DNA from: Aromatoleum tolulyticum
GTDB lineage: Bacteria; Pseudomonadota; Gammaproteobacteria; Burkholderiales; Rhodocyclaceae
NCBI RefSeq assembly: GCF_900156155.1
Contig: NZ_FTMD01000018.1
Span: 1 to 64,000 of the forward strand
Direction of reading: 5' to 3'
Length of the DNA: 64,000 bases
Numbering within the stretch: the first letter of the stretch is position 1; each line of letters begins with the position of its first letter. A model generated the notes under the pieces. The model was given only the letters and a program-made list of their open reading frames with translations. It was not told the DNA's origin and did no database searches. Below are positions 27,127-36,466 of the stretch, in pieces. A program made the translations under genes and the position numbers.

Positions 27127-28938
27127 ATGACCGATCCCGCCGCGCCTTTCGATGCCAAGGCCTTCCTGAAGACGGTGCCCGAGGAACCCGGCGTCTATCG
27201 CATGATAGGCGCCGAGGAACGGGTGCTGTACGTCGGCAAGGCCAAGAATCTCAAGCGGCGGGTGTCGAGCTACTTCCTGCGCACGCAGCCCAGTCCGCGC
27301 ATCGCACTGATGGTCGCGCAGATCCAGCGCGTCGACGTGACGGCGACGCGTTCGGAGGCCGAGGCGCTGATCCTCGAAAACAACCTCATCAAGAGTCTGG
27401 CGCCGCGCTACAACATCCTGTTTCGCGACGACAAGTCATATCCGTACATCGAACTCTCCGGCGACGGGTTTCCGCGCCTGGCCTACCATCGGGGAGCCTT
27501 CGCGAAAGGCGCGCGGTACTTCGGACCCTTTCCGAACGCTTACGCCGTGCGCGAGAGCATCCATCTGCTGCAGAAGACCTTCCAGCTGCGCACCTGCGAG
27601 AACTCGGTGTTCCAGAATCGTTCGCGCCCGTGCCTGTTGCACCAGATCAAGCGCTGCACGGCACCCTGCGTCGGCCTGATCGACCGTGACGACTACGCCG
27701 CCGACGTGAAGCTCGCGGCGCGCTTCCTGGACGGGCGCGCGTCCGAGGTCATCGACGACCTGAGCGCGCGCATGCATGCCGCCTCCGAGCGCCTCGCGTT
27801 CGAGGAAGCGGCGGCGATCCGCGACCAGGTGCGCGTGCTGCAGGCCGTGTTGCAGCGGCAGTATGTCGACAGCCGCAGGGACGAGGACGTCGACATCATC
27901 GCCGCGGTCGAGGAGGGCGGGCTGACCTGCGTGAATATCGCGATGGTGCGTGGCGGCCGGCACCTTGGCGACCGTCCGCAATTCCCGAGCGCTGCAGCAG
28001 GCTGCGGTGCCCTGGACGGTGCGCTGGCCTTCGTCGAGCAGCATTACCGCGACCACGGCATGCCGGCGCGGCTGCTGCTCGATGTCCCGCTGGAGCCGGT
28101 CAAGGCCCTGATGGCGGAGATCAGTGACAAGCCTTGCGCCCTGGTGACGCCGCGCAGCGCCGCCGAAAAGGCGTGGATGGAGATGGCGGAGAACAATGCG
28201 CGCCTCGCCATCCTCGCCCGCGCGCGTGACACGGGGCGCAGCGAGGCGCGTCTGGAGGCGCTGCGCGAGGTGCTGGACCTGCCGGAGGCGCCGCGCCGCG
28301 TCGAATGCTTCGACATCAGCCACACGATGGGCGAGGCGACGGTCGCGTCCTGTGTCGTGTGCGTCGATGGGGCGATGAAGAATTCCGAATATCGTCGCTA
28401 CAACATCGCCGGCATCACCGGCGGCGACGACTTCGCGGCGATGCGGCAGGTACTGGAGCGCCGCTACGGCAAGGTCGCCGCGGGTGAGGGGCTGTGCCCC
28501 GACCTGATCCTGATCGACGGCGGCAAGGGGCAGGTGAGTTCTGCACTCGAAGTGCTGACCGAGGTCGGGCTCGAGTCGATCGCGATGGTCGGCGTCGCCA
28601 AGGGCGTGGAGCGCAAGCCGGGCCTCGAGACGCTGATCTTCCCTGACGGGCGCGCTCCGCTGAATCTCGCGTCGGATCATCCCGCACTACACCTGATCCA
28701 GGAAATTCGCGACGAGGCGCACCGTTTTGCGATCACAGGCCACCGCGCGCGCCGGGCGAAGGCGCGCATCGGCTCGCGCCTCGAGGATATTCCCGGCGTC
28801 GGTGCGACCCGGCGGCGCAACCTGCTCGCGACCTTCGGCGGGCTCGACGGCGTGCGTGCCGCCACGGTCGAGGATCTATGCCGCGTCGATGGGGTGAGCC
28901 GAAAGCTCGCCGAAGCGATATACAATGCGTTGCACTAG
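27127..28938 (+). CDS. uvrC: UvrABC system protein C
   Basis: Nuclease subunit of nucleotide excision repair that makes both the 3' and 5' incisions. The 603-residue protein has the N-terminal GIY-YIG domain ([20 protein letters not shown]), a UVR motif for UvrB near residues 205-240, the RNase H-like 5' nuclease ([22 protein letters not shown]), and C-terminal helix-hairpin-helix motifs ([16 protein letters not shown]). ATG 27127 gives the family N-terminus. As in E. coli it is next to pgsA. Confidence 0.96.
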   Translation: MTDPAAPFDAKAFLKTVPEEPGVYRMIGAEERVLYVGKAKNLKRRVSSYFLRTQPSPRIALMVAQIQRVDVTATRSEAEALILENNLIKSLAPRYNILFRDDKSYPYIELSGDGFPRLAYHRGAFAKGARYFGPFPNAYAVRESIHLLQKTFQLRTCENSVFQNRSRPCLLHQIKRCTAPCVGLIDRDDYAADVKLAARFLDGRASEVIDDLSARMHAASERLAFEEAAAIRDQVRVLQAVLQRQYVDSRRDEDVDIIAAVEEGGLTCVNIAMVRGGRHLGDRPQFPSAAAGCGALDGALAFVEQHYRDHGMPARLLLDVPLEPVKALMAEISDKPCALVTPRSAAEKAWMEMAENNARLAILARARDTGRSEARLEALREVLDLPEAPRRVECFDISHTMGEATVASCVVCVDGAMKNSEYRRYNIAGITGGDDFAAMRQVLERRYGKVAAGEGLCPDLILIDGGKGQVSSALEVLTEVGLESIAMVGVAKGVERKPGLETLIFPDGRAPLNLASDHPALHLIQEIRDEAHRFAITGHRARRAKARIGSRLEDIPGVGATRRRNLLATFGGLDGVRAATVEDLCRVDGVSRKLAEAIYNALH

Positions 28939-28971
28939 CCATGCATTTGTCGCATTTCCGTCATCTTCTCA

Positions 28972-29562
28972 ATGCAGATCAACATTCCGAACTCGCTGAC
29001 CTGGGCGCGCATCGCGCTGATACCGCTCTTCGTCGGCGTCTTTTACCTTCCGGAACAGTGGCTTGATCCGCAGGAGAAGAATTTCGCTGCGACCCTGATC
29101 TTCATCGTCGCAGCGGTGACGGACTGGTTCGACGGCTACCTTGCGCGGGCGCTGAACCAGACCTCGGCCTTCGGCGCCTTCCTCGATCCCGTTGCCGACA
29201 AGCTGATGGTTGCAGCGGCCTTGATCCTGCTCGTGCAGTTGGCGCGCGTCGATTCGATCATCGCTGTGGTCATCATCGGACGCGAGATCACCATTTCCGC
29301 GCTGCGCGAATGGATGGCCCGCATCGGCGAGTCCGCGGGTGTTGCGGTTGCGTTCGTCGGCAAGCTGAAGACCGCCGCGCAGATGACCGCGATTCCTCTC
29401 CTGCTGTATGACGCACCCTTGTTGCACGTGAACGTCAGGCTGTTCGGCGAGGTCCTGATCTATGCCGCGGCGGCGCTGACCCTGTGGTCGATGGGTTATT
29501 ACCTGCATCGCGCGATGCCGCATCTGGCGAACGAAGGAAGCAAGGCGAGGCGTCCCGGCTGA
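28972..29562 (+). CDS. pgsA: CDP-diacylglycerol-glycerol-3-phosphate 3-phosphatidyltransferase
   Basis: Makes phosphatidylglycerophosphate, the committed step to phosphatidylglycerol and cardiolipin. The 196-residue membrane protein carries the CDP-alcohol phosphotransferase signature: Asp51, Asp54, Gly55, Ala58, Arg59, Gly68, Asp72 and Asp76 in DWFDGYLAR...FGAFLDPVAD. Four or more hydrophobic segments are evident. The start MQINIPNSLTWARI matches the family. It is followed after 47 bases by tRNA-Leu; in E. coli uvrC-pgsA is likewise followed by tRNA genes. Confidence 0.95.
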   Translation: MQINIPNSLTWARIALIPLFVGVFYLPEQWLDPQEKNFAATLIFIVAAVTDWFDGYLARALNQTSAFGAFLDPVADKLMVAAALILLVQLARVDSIIAVVIIGREITISALREWMARIGESAGVAVAFVGKLKTAAQMTAIPLLLYDAPLLHVNVRLFGEVLIYAAAALTLWSMGYYLHRAMPHLANEGSKARRPG

Positions 29563-29609
29563 TGCTGGGCAGGGGCGTCGTCGCACGGTAGAATGCCCAG
29601 CCCTTGCAG

Positions 29610-29694
29610 GCCGGGATGGTGAAATCGGTAGACACAGCAGACTTAAAATCTGCAGCCTTTGGGCGTACGGGTTCGAGTCCCGTTCCCGGCACCA
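29610..29694 (+). tRNA. tRNA-Leu (TAA)
   Basis: An 85-base tRNA with encoded CCA. The acceptor stem GCCGGGA pairs with TCCCGGC, the anticodon loop reads ACTTAAAAT with anticodon TAA, the T-loop is GTTCGAGTCC, and a long variable arm (class II) is present. A -10-like TAGAAT lies at 29588-29593, 16 bases upstream, without a good -35. It decodes UUA, the same isoacceptor as E. coli leuZ, which also sits downstream of pgsA. Confidence 0.96.
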
Positions 29695-29735
29695 CGCGCC
29701 AACGGGCATGCGTTTGCCCCAGTCCGGAAGTCCAC

Positions 29736-30197
29736 GTGATCGTTCTCAACCTCAGCTGCGACCATGAGCACCTGTTCGAGGGTTGGTTTGCCTCGTCGGC
29801 GGCTTACGACGAGCAGCGCGAGCGGGGATTGGTGTCCTGTCCGGTGTGCGGATCGACCACGATTTCCCGGCGTCCCAGCGCACCATACGTGAACACGGGG
29901 GCGTCAGCCCCGGTGCCGGAGAAAAAATCGGGCTTGCCTACGGGTGCCGGGGCGGCGCCAGCTGCTTCGGTTGCGCCGAACGCCGATGTGGTTGCGGCGG
30001 CGATGGCGATGCTGCGCCGTCTCGGCCGGGAGTCGGAGGACGTGGGCGATCGCTTCGCCGACGAAGCGCGCCGTATTCATCATGGTGATAGCGAGGCGCG
30101 CAATATTCGCGGCCGTGCGACGCGCGACGACGTCAGCGAGCTGATGGACGAAGGCATCGCCGTATTGCCCTTGCCTGCGGACGAGGATCTGCACTAA
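29736..30197 (+). CDS. DUF1178 family protein
   Basis: A 153-residue protein of unknown function. The N-terminus MIVLNLSCDHEHLFEGWF and the zinc-ribbon-like CPVCG (Cys35 and Cys38) are typical of DUF1178; Cys8 may join them. A low-complexity Ala/Pro linker follows, then a helical C-terminal domain with RRLGRESEDVGDRFADEAR and a GIAVLPLP end. The GTG start at 29736 has GGAAG upstream. It is 41 bases after the tRNA and may be co-transcribed with it. Confidence 0.82.
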   Translation: MIVLNLSCDHEHLFEGWFASSAAYDEQRERGLVSCPVCGSTTISRRPSAPYVNTGASAPVPEKKSGLPTGAGAAPAASVAPNADVVAAAMAMLRRLGRESEDVGDRFADEARRIHHGDSEARNIRGRATRDDVSELMDEGIAVLPLPADEDLH

Positions 30198-30224
30198 GGG
30201 CTGCGTCGGTGTGTCGGCTGGTCG

Positions 30225-31439
30225 TCAGCAGCGCGCCTGGACCAGGGGAATCCACATTTCGTCGGGCGACAGCCCGCCGTGAACGCCGATCATCGCGTGT
30301 TCCTGTTCGCCCGGAACATGGTCGCGAATCGTCCAGCCCGGTTCCATCAGCAGGGCGTGGGTTCCGATGCGCTCCCGCAGTCGCCGATGAGGTTTGCCCG
30401 GGCCGAAGACGCCGAGCCCGATCAGGTCGTCCGATTGCGCGACGATCGCCTTTCCCCTCAGGCACTCGCGTGCCAGCAGTTCGAAGTCGCGTTCCGCCCC
30501 GCGGCGCACGGCGCAAAAGGCGGTACGCCGCTCGCCGAACAGCGGCGCTGCCAGCATGGTTTGCAGCTCGGGCAGGGTGTCCAGATCGATCACGCATTCC
30601 GGCGGCGAGTCGATGAAGCCGTGGTCGGCCGTGAGGACGATGTCGGTCCCGCTACCGCGCAGTCGTTCCAGAAGCTGCCCGAAGGCCGCGTCGATGCGCG
30701 CGAAGTGAGTGACGACATCCTTCGAGTTGCAGCCGTAAGCGTGGCTGAGGCCGTCGAAGGTCGGGTAGTAGGCATGCACGAGGACGGGATGGCTTCCGCT
30801 CGCCGCGATCGCCCCCGCGATGGCATCGATCATCCCCTGCAGGCCCTTGTAGCCCAAGGTCGTTGCTCCGCGGCTGTGCCGGCGCGAGTAGGGGGAGAAT
30901 GCCAGGTCACGGGGCGAGACGAAGATCGCGGGACGCTTGCGGCGCTGGAACAGCGTGCGATAGGCAAAGAGCCGGGGTACGGCCAGCGGGCCCCTCAGCG
31001 GGGTGCCGCCGCGCCGGATGGCCGGCAGCGGTGCGATGACGCCGCCGAAGCGCCGGTCGTGGATGAACCACCCAGTGAGGCCGTGGCGTGCGGGGGCGAG
31101 ACCCGTCATCGTCGTCGTGACGGCGCTCGCGGTGGTGCTCGGGAACACCGAGGTAAGGCGACCCGTCCGGTGGGCGAGGAGGGTTCCCCGGGCACCGGTG
31201 CGCTGCAGGAACATGTCGCCGAGGCCGTCGATGAGGATGAACACGAGCTTGCGCGGGGCGGCGTCCGGGGCCGGGGGCGAGGATGGGCCGGGTGCCTGCC
31301 AGGGACGGCCATCGAGATAAGAGCGCACGCTGCGGATCAGCGCGAACAGGCCGCCGTCGCGGTAGTCGGGAAGCACGGCATCGTGCGGCAGCTCGATGCG
31401 TGGAGAGTCGGACGGATCGGATTGCCGGGAGCGGGGCAT
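30225..31439 (-). CDS. Alkaline phosphatase-superfamily protein (nucleotide pyrophosphatase/phosphodiesterase type)
   Basis: A 404-residue protein of the type I phosphodiesterase/nucleotide pyrophosphatase branch. Metal and nucleophile regions are visible: LIDGLGDM, FPSTTASAVTTTMTG (nucleophilic Thr/Ser), YYPTFDGLSHAYG, TADHGF and GVHGGLS. No signal peptide or membrane segment is clear, so it is probably cytoplasmic. The substrate is unknown. It lies on the minus strand after the terminator of the tRNA-Gly/Cys/Gly operon, with no obvious promoter between, and converges with the DUF1178 gene. Confidence 0.78.
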   Translation of the reverse strand: MPRSRQSDPSDSPRIELPHDAVLPDYRDGGLFALIRSVRSYLDGRPWQAPGPSSPPAPDAAPRKLVFILIDGLGDMFLQRTGARGTLLAHRTGRLTSVFPSTTASAVTTTMTGLAPARHGLTGWFIHDRRFGGVIAPLPAIRRGGTPLRGPLAVPRLFAYRTLFQRRKRPAIFVSPRDLAFSPYSRRHSRGATTLGYKGLQGMIDAIAGAIAASGSHPVLVHAYYPTFDGLSHAYGCNSKDVVTHFARIDAAFGQLLERLRGSGTDIVLTADHGFIDSPPECVIDLDTLPELQTMLAAPLFGERRTAFCAVRRGAERDFELLARECLRGKAIVAQSDDLIGLGVFGPGKPHRRLRERIGTHALLMEPGWTIRDHVPGEQEHAMIGVHGGLSPDEMWIPLVQARC

Positions 31440-31460
31440 GAGTATGGGCGGCAGAAAGAC

Positions 31461-31489
31461 AAAAAGGGAAGGTGCATCGGCACCTTCCC
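31461..31489 (-). terminator. Intrinsic terminator of the tRNA-Gly/Cys/Gly operon
   Basis: GGGAAGGTGC (31466-31475) pairs perfectly with GCACCTTCCC (31480-31489) around a 4-base loop. On the minus strand it is followed by five T (complement of 31461-31465). It lies 12 bases after the last tRNA and 22 bases before the start of the downstream phosphatase gene. Confidence 0.9.
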
Positions 31490-31501
31490 TTTGTCAAATG
31501 C

Positions 31502-31577
31502 TGGAGCGGGAAACGAGTCTCGAACTCGCGACCTCAACCTTGGCAAGGTTGCGCTCTACCAACTGAGCTATTCCCGC
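31502..31577 (-). tRNA. tRNA-Gly (GCC), second copy in operon
   Basis: A 76-base tRNA including encoded CCA. The acceptor stem GCGGGAA pairs with TTCCCGC, the anticodon loop contains TTGCCAA with anticodon GCC, and the T-loop is GTTCGAGAC. It is the third and last tRNA of the minus-strand operon and is identical in sequence to the copy at 31730-31805. Confidence 0.97.
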
Positions 31578-31586
31578 GTATACTTC

Positions 31587-31660
31587 TGGAGGCGCGAGCC
31601 GGAGTCGAACCGACCTACACGGATTTGCAATCCGGTGCATAACCGCTTTGCTATCGCGCC
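31587..31660 (-). tRNA. tRNA-Cys (GCA)
   Basis: A 74-base tRNA with encoded CCA. The acceptor stem GGCGCGA pairs with TCGCGCC, the anticodon loop reads ATTGCAAA with anticodon GCA, and the T-loop is GTTCGACT. It lies between two identical tRNA-Gly copies, 9 bases from one and 69 from the other. Confidence 0.97.
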
Positions 31661-31729
31661 AGTTGTCTGCTCTGACTCCCGATACGCCTCGATCGGGTGA
31701 AAAGGCCTTACGGAGCCTTTTCGAGAATC

Positions 31730-31805
31730 TGGAGCGGGAAACGAGTCTCGAACTCGCGACCTCAACCTTGGCAAGGTTGCGCTCTACCAACTGAGCTATT
31801 CCCGC
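31730..31805 (-). tRNA. tRNA-Gly (GCC), first copy in operon
   Basis: Identical over all 76 bases to the tRNA-Gly at 31502-31577 and nearest the promoter. Between it and tRNA-Cys lies a small hairpin (AAAAGGC and GCCTTTT, around 31700-31722) that may be a processing signal. The two identical copies flanking tRNA-Cys form a 228-base direct repeat spacing, so recombination could delete tRNA-Cys. Confidence 0.97.
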
Positions 31806-31816
31806 GAAAGACCGCC

Positions 31817-31844
31817 ATTATAGGTCGTATTTCGGCGGTGTCAA
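31817..31844 (-). promoter_or_regulatory. Consensus promoter of tRNA-Gly/Cys/Gly operon
   Basis: On the minus strand TTGACA (31844 to 31839) and TATAAT (31822 to 31817) are both perfect consensus hexamers with a 16-base spacer. Initiation would fall near 31810, about 5 bases before the first tRNA-Gly. A G+C-rich discriminator, common at stringently controlled stable RNA promoters, follows the -10 (GGCGGTC). Confidence 0.92.
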
Positions 31845-31864
31845 CTGCTCCCGCAATCCCGTTC

Positions 31865-33766
31865 TTAGCGATCGCCGTGAGGCTTCTTCTTGCCCGGTTT
31901 GAAGCCGGTGCCTTGCGTTTCGCGACGGTCGGAGTGGAAGGGCTTGCCGCCGTGCGGGCGGTCGCCGCCCGGCTTGCCGGCGGGCTTGTCCCACGGTTTC
32001 GCAAAGGGTTTGCGGGGCGCGTCCTCGCCGCGCGGAGCCGGCTTCGCGCCGAAGCGCGGGCCGGGGCCGGGCCGGGGGCGTGCGGCGTCGCGCTGCGCCT
32101 CGTCGTGGTCCAGCGGGCGGATGTTCAACTGGCGCTGCCGCACACGCACGCGACGCAGGATGTCGAGGACGTCGTGAGGCAGGTCGCCGGGCAATTCGAC
32201 GGTGCTGTAATCCTCGTAGAGGTTGATCTGGCCGATGAAGCGGCTCTCGATGCCGGCTTCGTTCGCGATCGCGCCGACGATGTCCTTGGGGGTCGCCTGC
32301 TGGTTGCGTCCGACCTCGATGCGGTAGCGCTGCAGGCGCCCGTCGGCGAAATCGCGGCGGCGCTCGAGGATGGCATCGCGGTTCTCGCGTGCGGGGCGTT
32401 CCGCGCGCGGGGCGGATTGCGCTGCGGCGATGTCGGGGCCGGCGCTCCGCGGCAGTTGCAGGGGGCGTTCGCGCTGCGCGAGGAAGGCGAGGGCGGCGGC
32501 AATGTCGTGGATGTCGGCGTCGTGACTGTCTTCCATGCCGGCGACGACCTCGCGGAAGAAATCGAGGTCTTCGGATTCGAGCACGGTCGCCACCTGCTGG
32601 CGGAAGGCTGCCACGCGCTTGTCGGCGACGGCTTCGCGCGACGGTAGTTGCAGCGGCTCGATCGGCTGGCGCGTCGCCCGTTCGATCACCTTGAGCATGC
32701 GCATCTCGCGCGGCGCGACGAAGAGGATGGCGCTGCCGGTGCGGCCCGCGCGACCGGTGCGGCCGATGCGGTGAACGTAGGCCTCGGTGTCGTAGGGGAT
32801 GTCGTAGTTGATGACGTGGCTGATGCGCGGCACGTCCAGGCCGCGCGCGGCGACGTCGGTCGCGACGACGATGTCGAGGCCGCCGCCCTTGAGCTGTTCG
32901 ATGACCCGTTCGCGCAGCTGCTGGGTCATGTCGCCGTTCAGTGCGGCGGCGGCGTAGCCGCGCGCCTCGAGCTTCTCGGCGAGTTCGACGGTGGCGGTCT
33001 TGGTGCGCACGAAGACGATCGCGGCGTCGAACTCCTCCTCGACCTCGAGGATGCGCGTGAGGGCGTCGAGCTTGTGCGCGACGGCGATCTGGCAGAAGCG
33101 CTGGCGGATCGTCGTCACCGTCGTCGTGGCGGTCTTGATCTTCACCTCGCGCGGCTCGCGCAGGTAGCGGTGGGCCACCCGCCGGATCGCGTCCGGCATC
33201 GTCGCGGAGAACAGCGCGGTCTGCCGTTCGGCCGGGACGTGATCGAGGATCCATTCGACGTCGTCGATGAAGCCCATGCGCAGCATCTCGTCGGCCTCGT
33301 CGAGCACCAGCGTCTTCAGGCTGCCGAGGTCGAGGCTTTCGCGCTCGATGTGGTCCATCACGCGTCCCGGCGTGCCGACGACGACATGTGCGCCGCGGCT
33401 CAGCTGGCGCAGCTGCACGACCATGCTCTGGCCGCCGTAGATCGGCAGCACGTGGAAGCCGGGCAGGTTCTTCGCGTAGCGCTGGAAGGCTTCCGCGACC
33501 TGGATCGCGAGTTCGCGCGTCGGGGTCAGCACGAGGACCTGCGGCTTGCGGGCGGAGAGATCGAGGCGGTCGAGCAACGGCAGCGCGAAGGCCGCCGTCT
33601 TGCCGGTGCCGGTCTGGGCTTCGCCCAGCAGGTCATGCCCCGCGCGCAGGTGCGGGATGCAGGCCGCCTGGATCGGCGACGGGGTTTCGTATCCGATGCC
33701 GGCAAGGGCTTCGAGGATCTGGGGGCTCAGCTCGAGCTGGGCAAAGGATTCGATAGTGGGGTTCAT
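31865..33766 (-). CDS. deaD: ATP-dependent RNA helicase DeaD/CsdA-like
   Basis: A 633-residue DEAD-box helicase for ribosome assembly and mRNA decay, especially in the cold. Motifs in order: Q motif region, motif I AQTGTGKT (50-57), PTRELA, GTPGR, DEAD (156-159), SAT, and HRIGRTGRAG. After the helicase core there is a DbpA-like RNA-binding domain (YRIEVGRNQQATPKDIVGAI, about residues 480-555), diagnostic of the DeaD/CsdA branch rather than RhlE. The tail is Lys/Arg/Gly/Pro-rich and likely disordered. The start ATG at 33766 has GGAGGGG-like purines in the leader. The 265-base spacer upstream contains no recognised gene. Confidence 0.92.
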   Translation of the reverse strand: MNPTIESFAQLELSPQILEALAGIGYETPSPIQAACIPHLRAGHDLLGEAQTGTGKTAAFALPLLDRLDLSARKPQVLVLTPTRELAIQVAEAFQRYAKNLPGFHVLPIYGGQSMVVQLRQLSRGAHVVVGTPGRVMDHIERESLDLGSLKTLVLDEADEMLRMGFIDDVEWILDHVPAERQTALFSATMPDAIRRVAHRYLREPREVKIKTATTTVTTIRQRFCQIAVAHKLDALTRILEVEEEFDAAIVFVRTKTATVELAEKLEARGYAAAALNGDMTQQLRERVIEQLKGGGLDIVVATDVAARGLDVPRISHVINYDIPYDTEAYVHRIGRTGRAGRTGSAILFVAPREMRMLKVIERATRQPIEPLQLPSREAVADKRVAAFRQQVATVLESEDLDFFREVVAGMEDSHDADIHDIAAALAFLAQRERPLQLPRSAGPDIAAAQSAPRAERPARENRDAILERRRDFADGRLQRYRIEVGRNQQATPKDIVGAIANEAGIESRFIGQINLYEDYSTVELPGDLPHDVLDILRRVRVRQRQLNIRPLDHDEAQRDAARPRPGPGPRFGAKPAPRGEDAPRKPFAKPWDKPAGKPGGDRPHGGKPFHSDRRETQGTGFKPGKKKPHGDR

Positions 33767-34031
33767 TGGGGGTCGTGAGGAGGGATTGGATGGCGCGCCC
33801 GATGTTGCCTGCATCGTACCGAAATCGCGGGAAGGTCGCTCGGCGCGGAGGCATGCCGTGTGACCCGGTCTGCTGCTGCCGCGCGTTGCATCGGCGCTGG
33901 ACCGTGCCGGCTGCGCGGGAGGGTGAGGGGGTGGAGTCGAGAACCGACTCGTGCAGGCGAAGACCGAACTCGCCTTTCGGGGTGATGGTCGCGGCAAGGC
34001 GGACGGGCATGGCCGGTCCGCCTGCGGATGC

Positions 34032-34838
34032 TCAGGCGCGCAACGCTGCGGTGCGGTGGGCCTGGATGATGGGCAGGATCTGCCCGAAGATCTTGGGGCT
34101 GCCGGCGACGACGTTGCCGGTTTCCATATAGGTGCCTTCGCCGGCAAGGTCGCTCACCAGTCCGCCCGCTTCCTGGATCAGCAGTGCACCGGCTGCCACG
34201 TCCCAAGGCTGCAGGCCCATCTCCCAGAAGCCGTCGAGGCGTCCGCAAGCCACGTAGGCGAGGTCGAGCGAGGCGGCGCCGGGGCGGCGGATGCCGGCGG
34301 TCTTCTGCGTCAGGTCCTTGAACATCGCGAGGTAGGCGTCGACGTGGTCGAACTGGCGGAACGGAAAGCCCGTGCCGATCAGCGATTCGTTCAGGCGGAC
34401 GCGCTTGGAAACGCGGATGCGCCGGTCATTGAGGAAGGCGCCGCGGCCCTTGGTGGCGGTGAACAGCTCGTTGCGCGTCACGTCGTAGACAACGCCCTGT
34501 TCGAGCGCGCCGTTCTTCGTCAGCGCGATCGAGATCGCGTACTGGGGGAAGCCGTGGATGAAGTTCGTCGTGCCGTCGATCGGGTCGATGATCCACTGGT
34601 ATTCGCTGTCGGAGGACTGCGCGGACGCGCCCGACTCCTCTGCTAGAATGCCGTGCTCCGGGTATGCTTCGCGCAGAACCTCGATGATGGCGGCCTCGGC
34701 GGCCTGATCGACTTCGGTGACGAAATCGTTCGGGGACTTGGCCTGGACCGACACCTGGTCCAGCTGCAGCGAGGCGCGATTGATGATGGAGCCCGCGCGG
34801 CGGGCGGCTTTCACTGCAATGTTCAGGGTGGGGTGCAT
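34032..34838 (-). CDS. suhB: Inositol monophosphatase family protein SuhB
   Basis: A 268-residue lithium-sensitive phosphatase fold. In E. coli SuhB also joins rRNA antitermination complexes and influences RNase III phenotypes. Metal ligands are Glu68 (LAEESG), Asp85 and Asp88 (DPIDGTTNF) and the C-terminal [18 protein letters not shown] 34838 gives the family start [16 protein letters not shown]. It is divergent from trmJ, as in E. coli, with a 78-base AT-rich spacer. Confidence 0.95.
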   Translation of the reverse strand: MHPTLNIAVKAARRAGSIINRASLQLDQVSVQAKSPNDFVTEVDQAAEAAIIEVLREAYPEHGILAEESGASAQSSDSEYQWIIDPIDGTTNFIHGFPQYAISIALTKNGALEQGVVYDVTRNELFTATKGRGAFLNDRRIRVSKRVRLNESLIGTGFPFRQFDHVDAYLAMFKDLTQKTAGIRRPGAASLDLAYVACGRLDGFWEMGLQPWDVAAGALLIQEAGGLVSDLAGEGTYMETGNVVAGSPKIFGQILPIIQAHRTAALRA

Positions 34839-34916
34839 GCGCGTCGGTCTCGCTGGAGTCGGGGGCCCGGAGAGCGTCCCGCTCGAAAGAATTCCAATAA
34901 AACGAAGTATTTTAAT

Positions 34917-35645
34917 ATGAACGGAGCCATCGCGCTCGACCGCATCCGCATCGTACTTTCCCGTACAAGCCATCCCGGCAACATCGGCGCCGCTGCGCGT
35001 GCGATGAAGACGATGGGGCTCGGCCGTCTCTGGCTGGTCCAGCCGGCCTCCTTTCCTGACCCGGTGGCGGAGGCGCGCGCCTCCGGTGCCGGCGATCTCC
35101 TCGCGGCCGCGCGGGTGGTCGGCTCGCTCGAGGAGGCGCTCGAGGGCACCATCCTCGCGGCGGCCGTCACGGCGCGCCGGCGCGAGCGTTCGGTGCCCGT
35201 GCGCATTGCGCGCGAGGCGGCCCCGGAGCTGGTGTCGTTTGCCGAAAAGGGCGAAGTCGCGCTGGTGTTCGGCAACGAGACGAGCGGACTCACGAACGAG
35301 GAGGTCGGGCTGTGCTCGATGCCGGTGACGATCCCGGCGAACCCCGCATTTTCGTCGCTCAACCTCGGCGCCGCGGTGCAGCTGCTGTGTTATGAGCTGC
35401 GCATGGCGGCGCTGAACCCGCTTCCGCCCGCCGAGCCACTTCCGGACCTGGCCGCGTTCGAGGAGGTGGAGGGGTTTCATCGTCATCTGGAACGGGCGAT
35501 GACGGTCAGCGGATTCTATGACCCGGCAAATCCGAAGCGCCTGCTGCAGCGCCTGCGCCGCCTGTTCGGCCGCATCCGGCTTGAAAAGGAGGAGGTGAAT
35601 ATCCTCCGCGGCATCATTAGTGCGCTTGAGCGCAAAGCTGAGTAA
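34917..35645 (+). CDS. trmJ: tRNA (cytidine/uridine-2'-O-)-methyltransferase TrmJ
   Basis: SPOUT-class methyltransferase that 2'-O-methylates position 32 of several tRNAs. The 242-residue protein has [20 protein letters not shown] at the start, the knot motifs [12 protein letters not shown] and [14 protein letters not shown], and a C-terminal extension typical of TrmJ. The ATG 34917 lacks a Shine-Dalgarno sequence; the 20 bases before it are AT-rich. The suhB-trmJ-cysE-iscR order is shared with several proteobacteria. Confidence 0.93.
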   Translation: MNGAIALDRIRIVLSRTSHPGNIGAAARAMKTMGLGRLWLVQPASFPDPVAEARASGAGDLLAAARVVGSLEEALEGTILAAAVTARRRERSVPVRIAREAAPELVSFAEKGEVALVFGNETSGLTNEEVGLCSMPVTIPANPAFSSLNLGAAVQLLCYELRMAALNPLPPAEPLPDLAAFEEVEGFHRHLERAMTVSGFYDPANPKRLLQRLRRLFGRIRLEKEEVNILRGIISALERKAE

Positions 35646-35687
35646 AATACTCGGAATTAAAAAACCGGACACCGGAGCAAGCCACAC

Positions 35688-36455
35688 ATGTTCAGACGTC
35701 TGCGCGAAGACTTGGCCAGCGTTCGCGAACGCGACCCCGCCGCCCGCTCGACCTGGGAGGTGCTGACCTGCTATCCCGGCGTGCACGCGCTGTTCCTGCA
35801 CCGCTTTGCGCACGGAGCATGGAAACGCGGCTTCTACTGGGTGGGGCGATTCGTCAGCCACGTCGGCCGTTTTCTCACCGGCATCGAGATCCATCCGGGA
35901 GCGACGATAGGCAGGCGCGTCTTCATCGATCACGGCATGGGGGTGGTGATCGGGGAGACGGCCGAGATCGGGGACGATTGCACGATCTATCAGGGCGTGA
36001 CGCTCGGCGGGACCTCGCTGTACCGCGGTGCGAAGCGGCATCCGACGCTGGGCAAGGGGGTCGTGATCGGCGCCGGCGCGAAAGTGCTCGGCGGCTTCAC
36101 GGTCGGTGACGGCGCCCGGGTCGGCTCCAATGCGGTTGTTGTCAAGCCGGTGCCGGTCGGGGCCACCGCGGTCGGCAATCCCGCCCGCGTCATCGAACCC
36201 GATCGGGACAGCGCGCGCGACCGTGCTCGCGAGCAGAAGGCCGAGCAGATGGGCTTCTCCGCCTACGGCGTGACGAAGCAGATGGACGACCCGCTGAGCA
36301 AGGCGCTGCATGGGCTGCTCGATCACGCGGTCGAGACGGACCGTCGCATCCAGATGCTGGTGGAGCGTCTGGAAAAGGCCGGATTCAACCTCGATGTGGC
36401 GATCGAGAAGAGCGACGAATTCGACGCCGAGCGCCTATCGAAGATGGTTGATTGA
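35688..36455 (+). CDS. cysE: Serine O-acetyltransferase
   Basis: Acetylates L-serine to O-acetylserine, the carbon skeleton for cysteine, the sulfur donor of the desulfurases encoded downstream. The 255-residue protein has a short N-terminal helical part and a left-handed beta-helix of hexapeptide repeats (about residues 60-165), with [23 protein letters not shown] and [13 protein letters not shown]. It is the short form that lacks the long N-terminal domain of E. coli CysE and continues into a helical C-terminal tail, as in iscR-linked copies. A GGAG lies 10 bases before the ATG. Confidence 0.94.
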   Translation: MFRRLREDLASVRERDPAARSTWEVLTCYPGVHALFLHRFAHGAWKRGFYWVGRFVSHVGRFLTGIEIHPGATIGRRVFIDHGMGVVIGETAEIGDDCTIYQGVTLGGTSLYRGAKRHPTLGKGVVIGAGAKVLGGFTVGDGARVGSNAVVVKPVPVGATAVGNPARVIEPDRDSARDRAREQKAEQMGFSAYGVTKQMDDPLSKALHGLLDHAVETDRRIQMLVERLEKAGFNLDVAIEKSDEFDAERLSKMVD

Positions 36456-36466
36456 GTGACATCCGA

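Noticed and set aside
26128-28938. A 936-codon frame joining the nagZ region with uvrC
   Set aside because: The part before 27127 is nagZ in a wrong frame. UvrC starts at 27127 with its GIY-YIG domain.
29610-31844. Integrated element at the tRNA-Leu or tRNA-Gly genes
   Set aside because: No integrase, no partial tRNA duplication forming attachment sites, and the intervening genes have the base composition of the surroundings.
33633-34010. 125-codon minus-strand frame in the suhB-deaD spacer
   Set aside because: Most of it overlaps deaD in another frame, and the part in the spacer has no ribosome binding site or family likeness.
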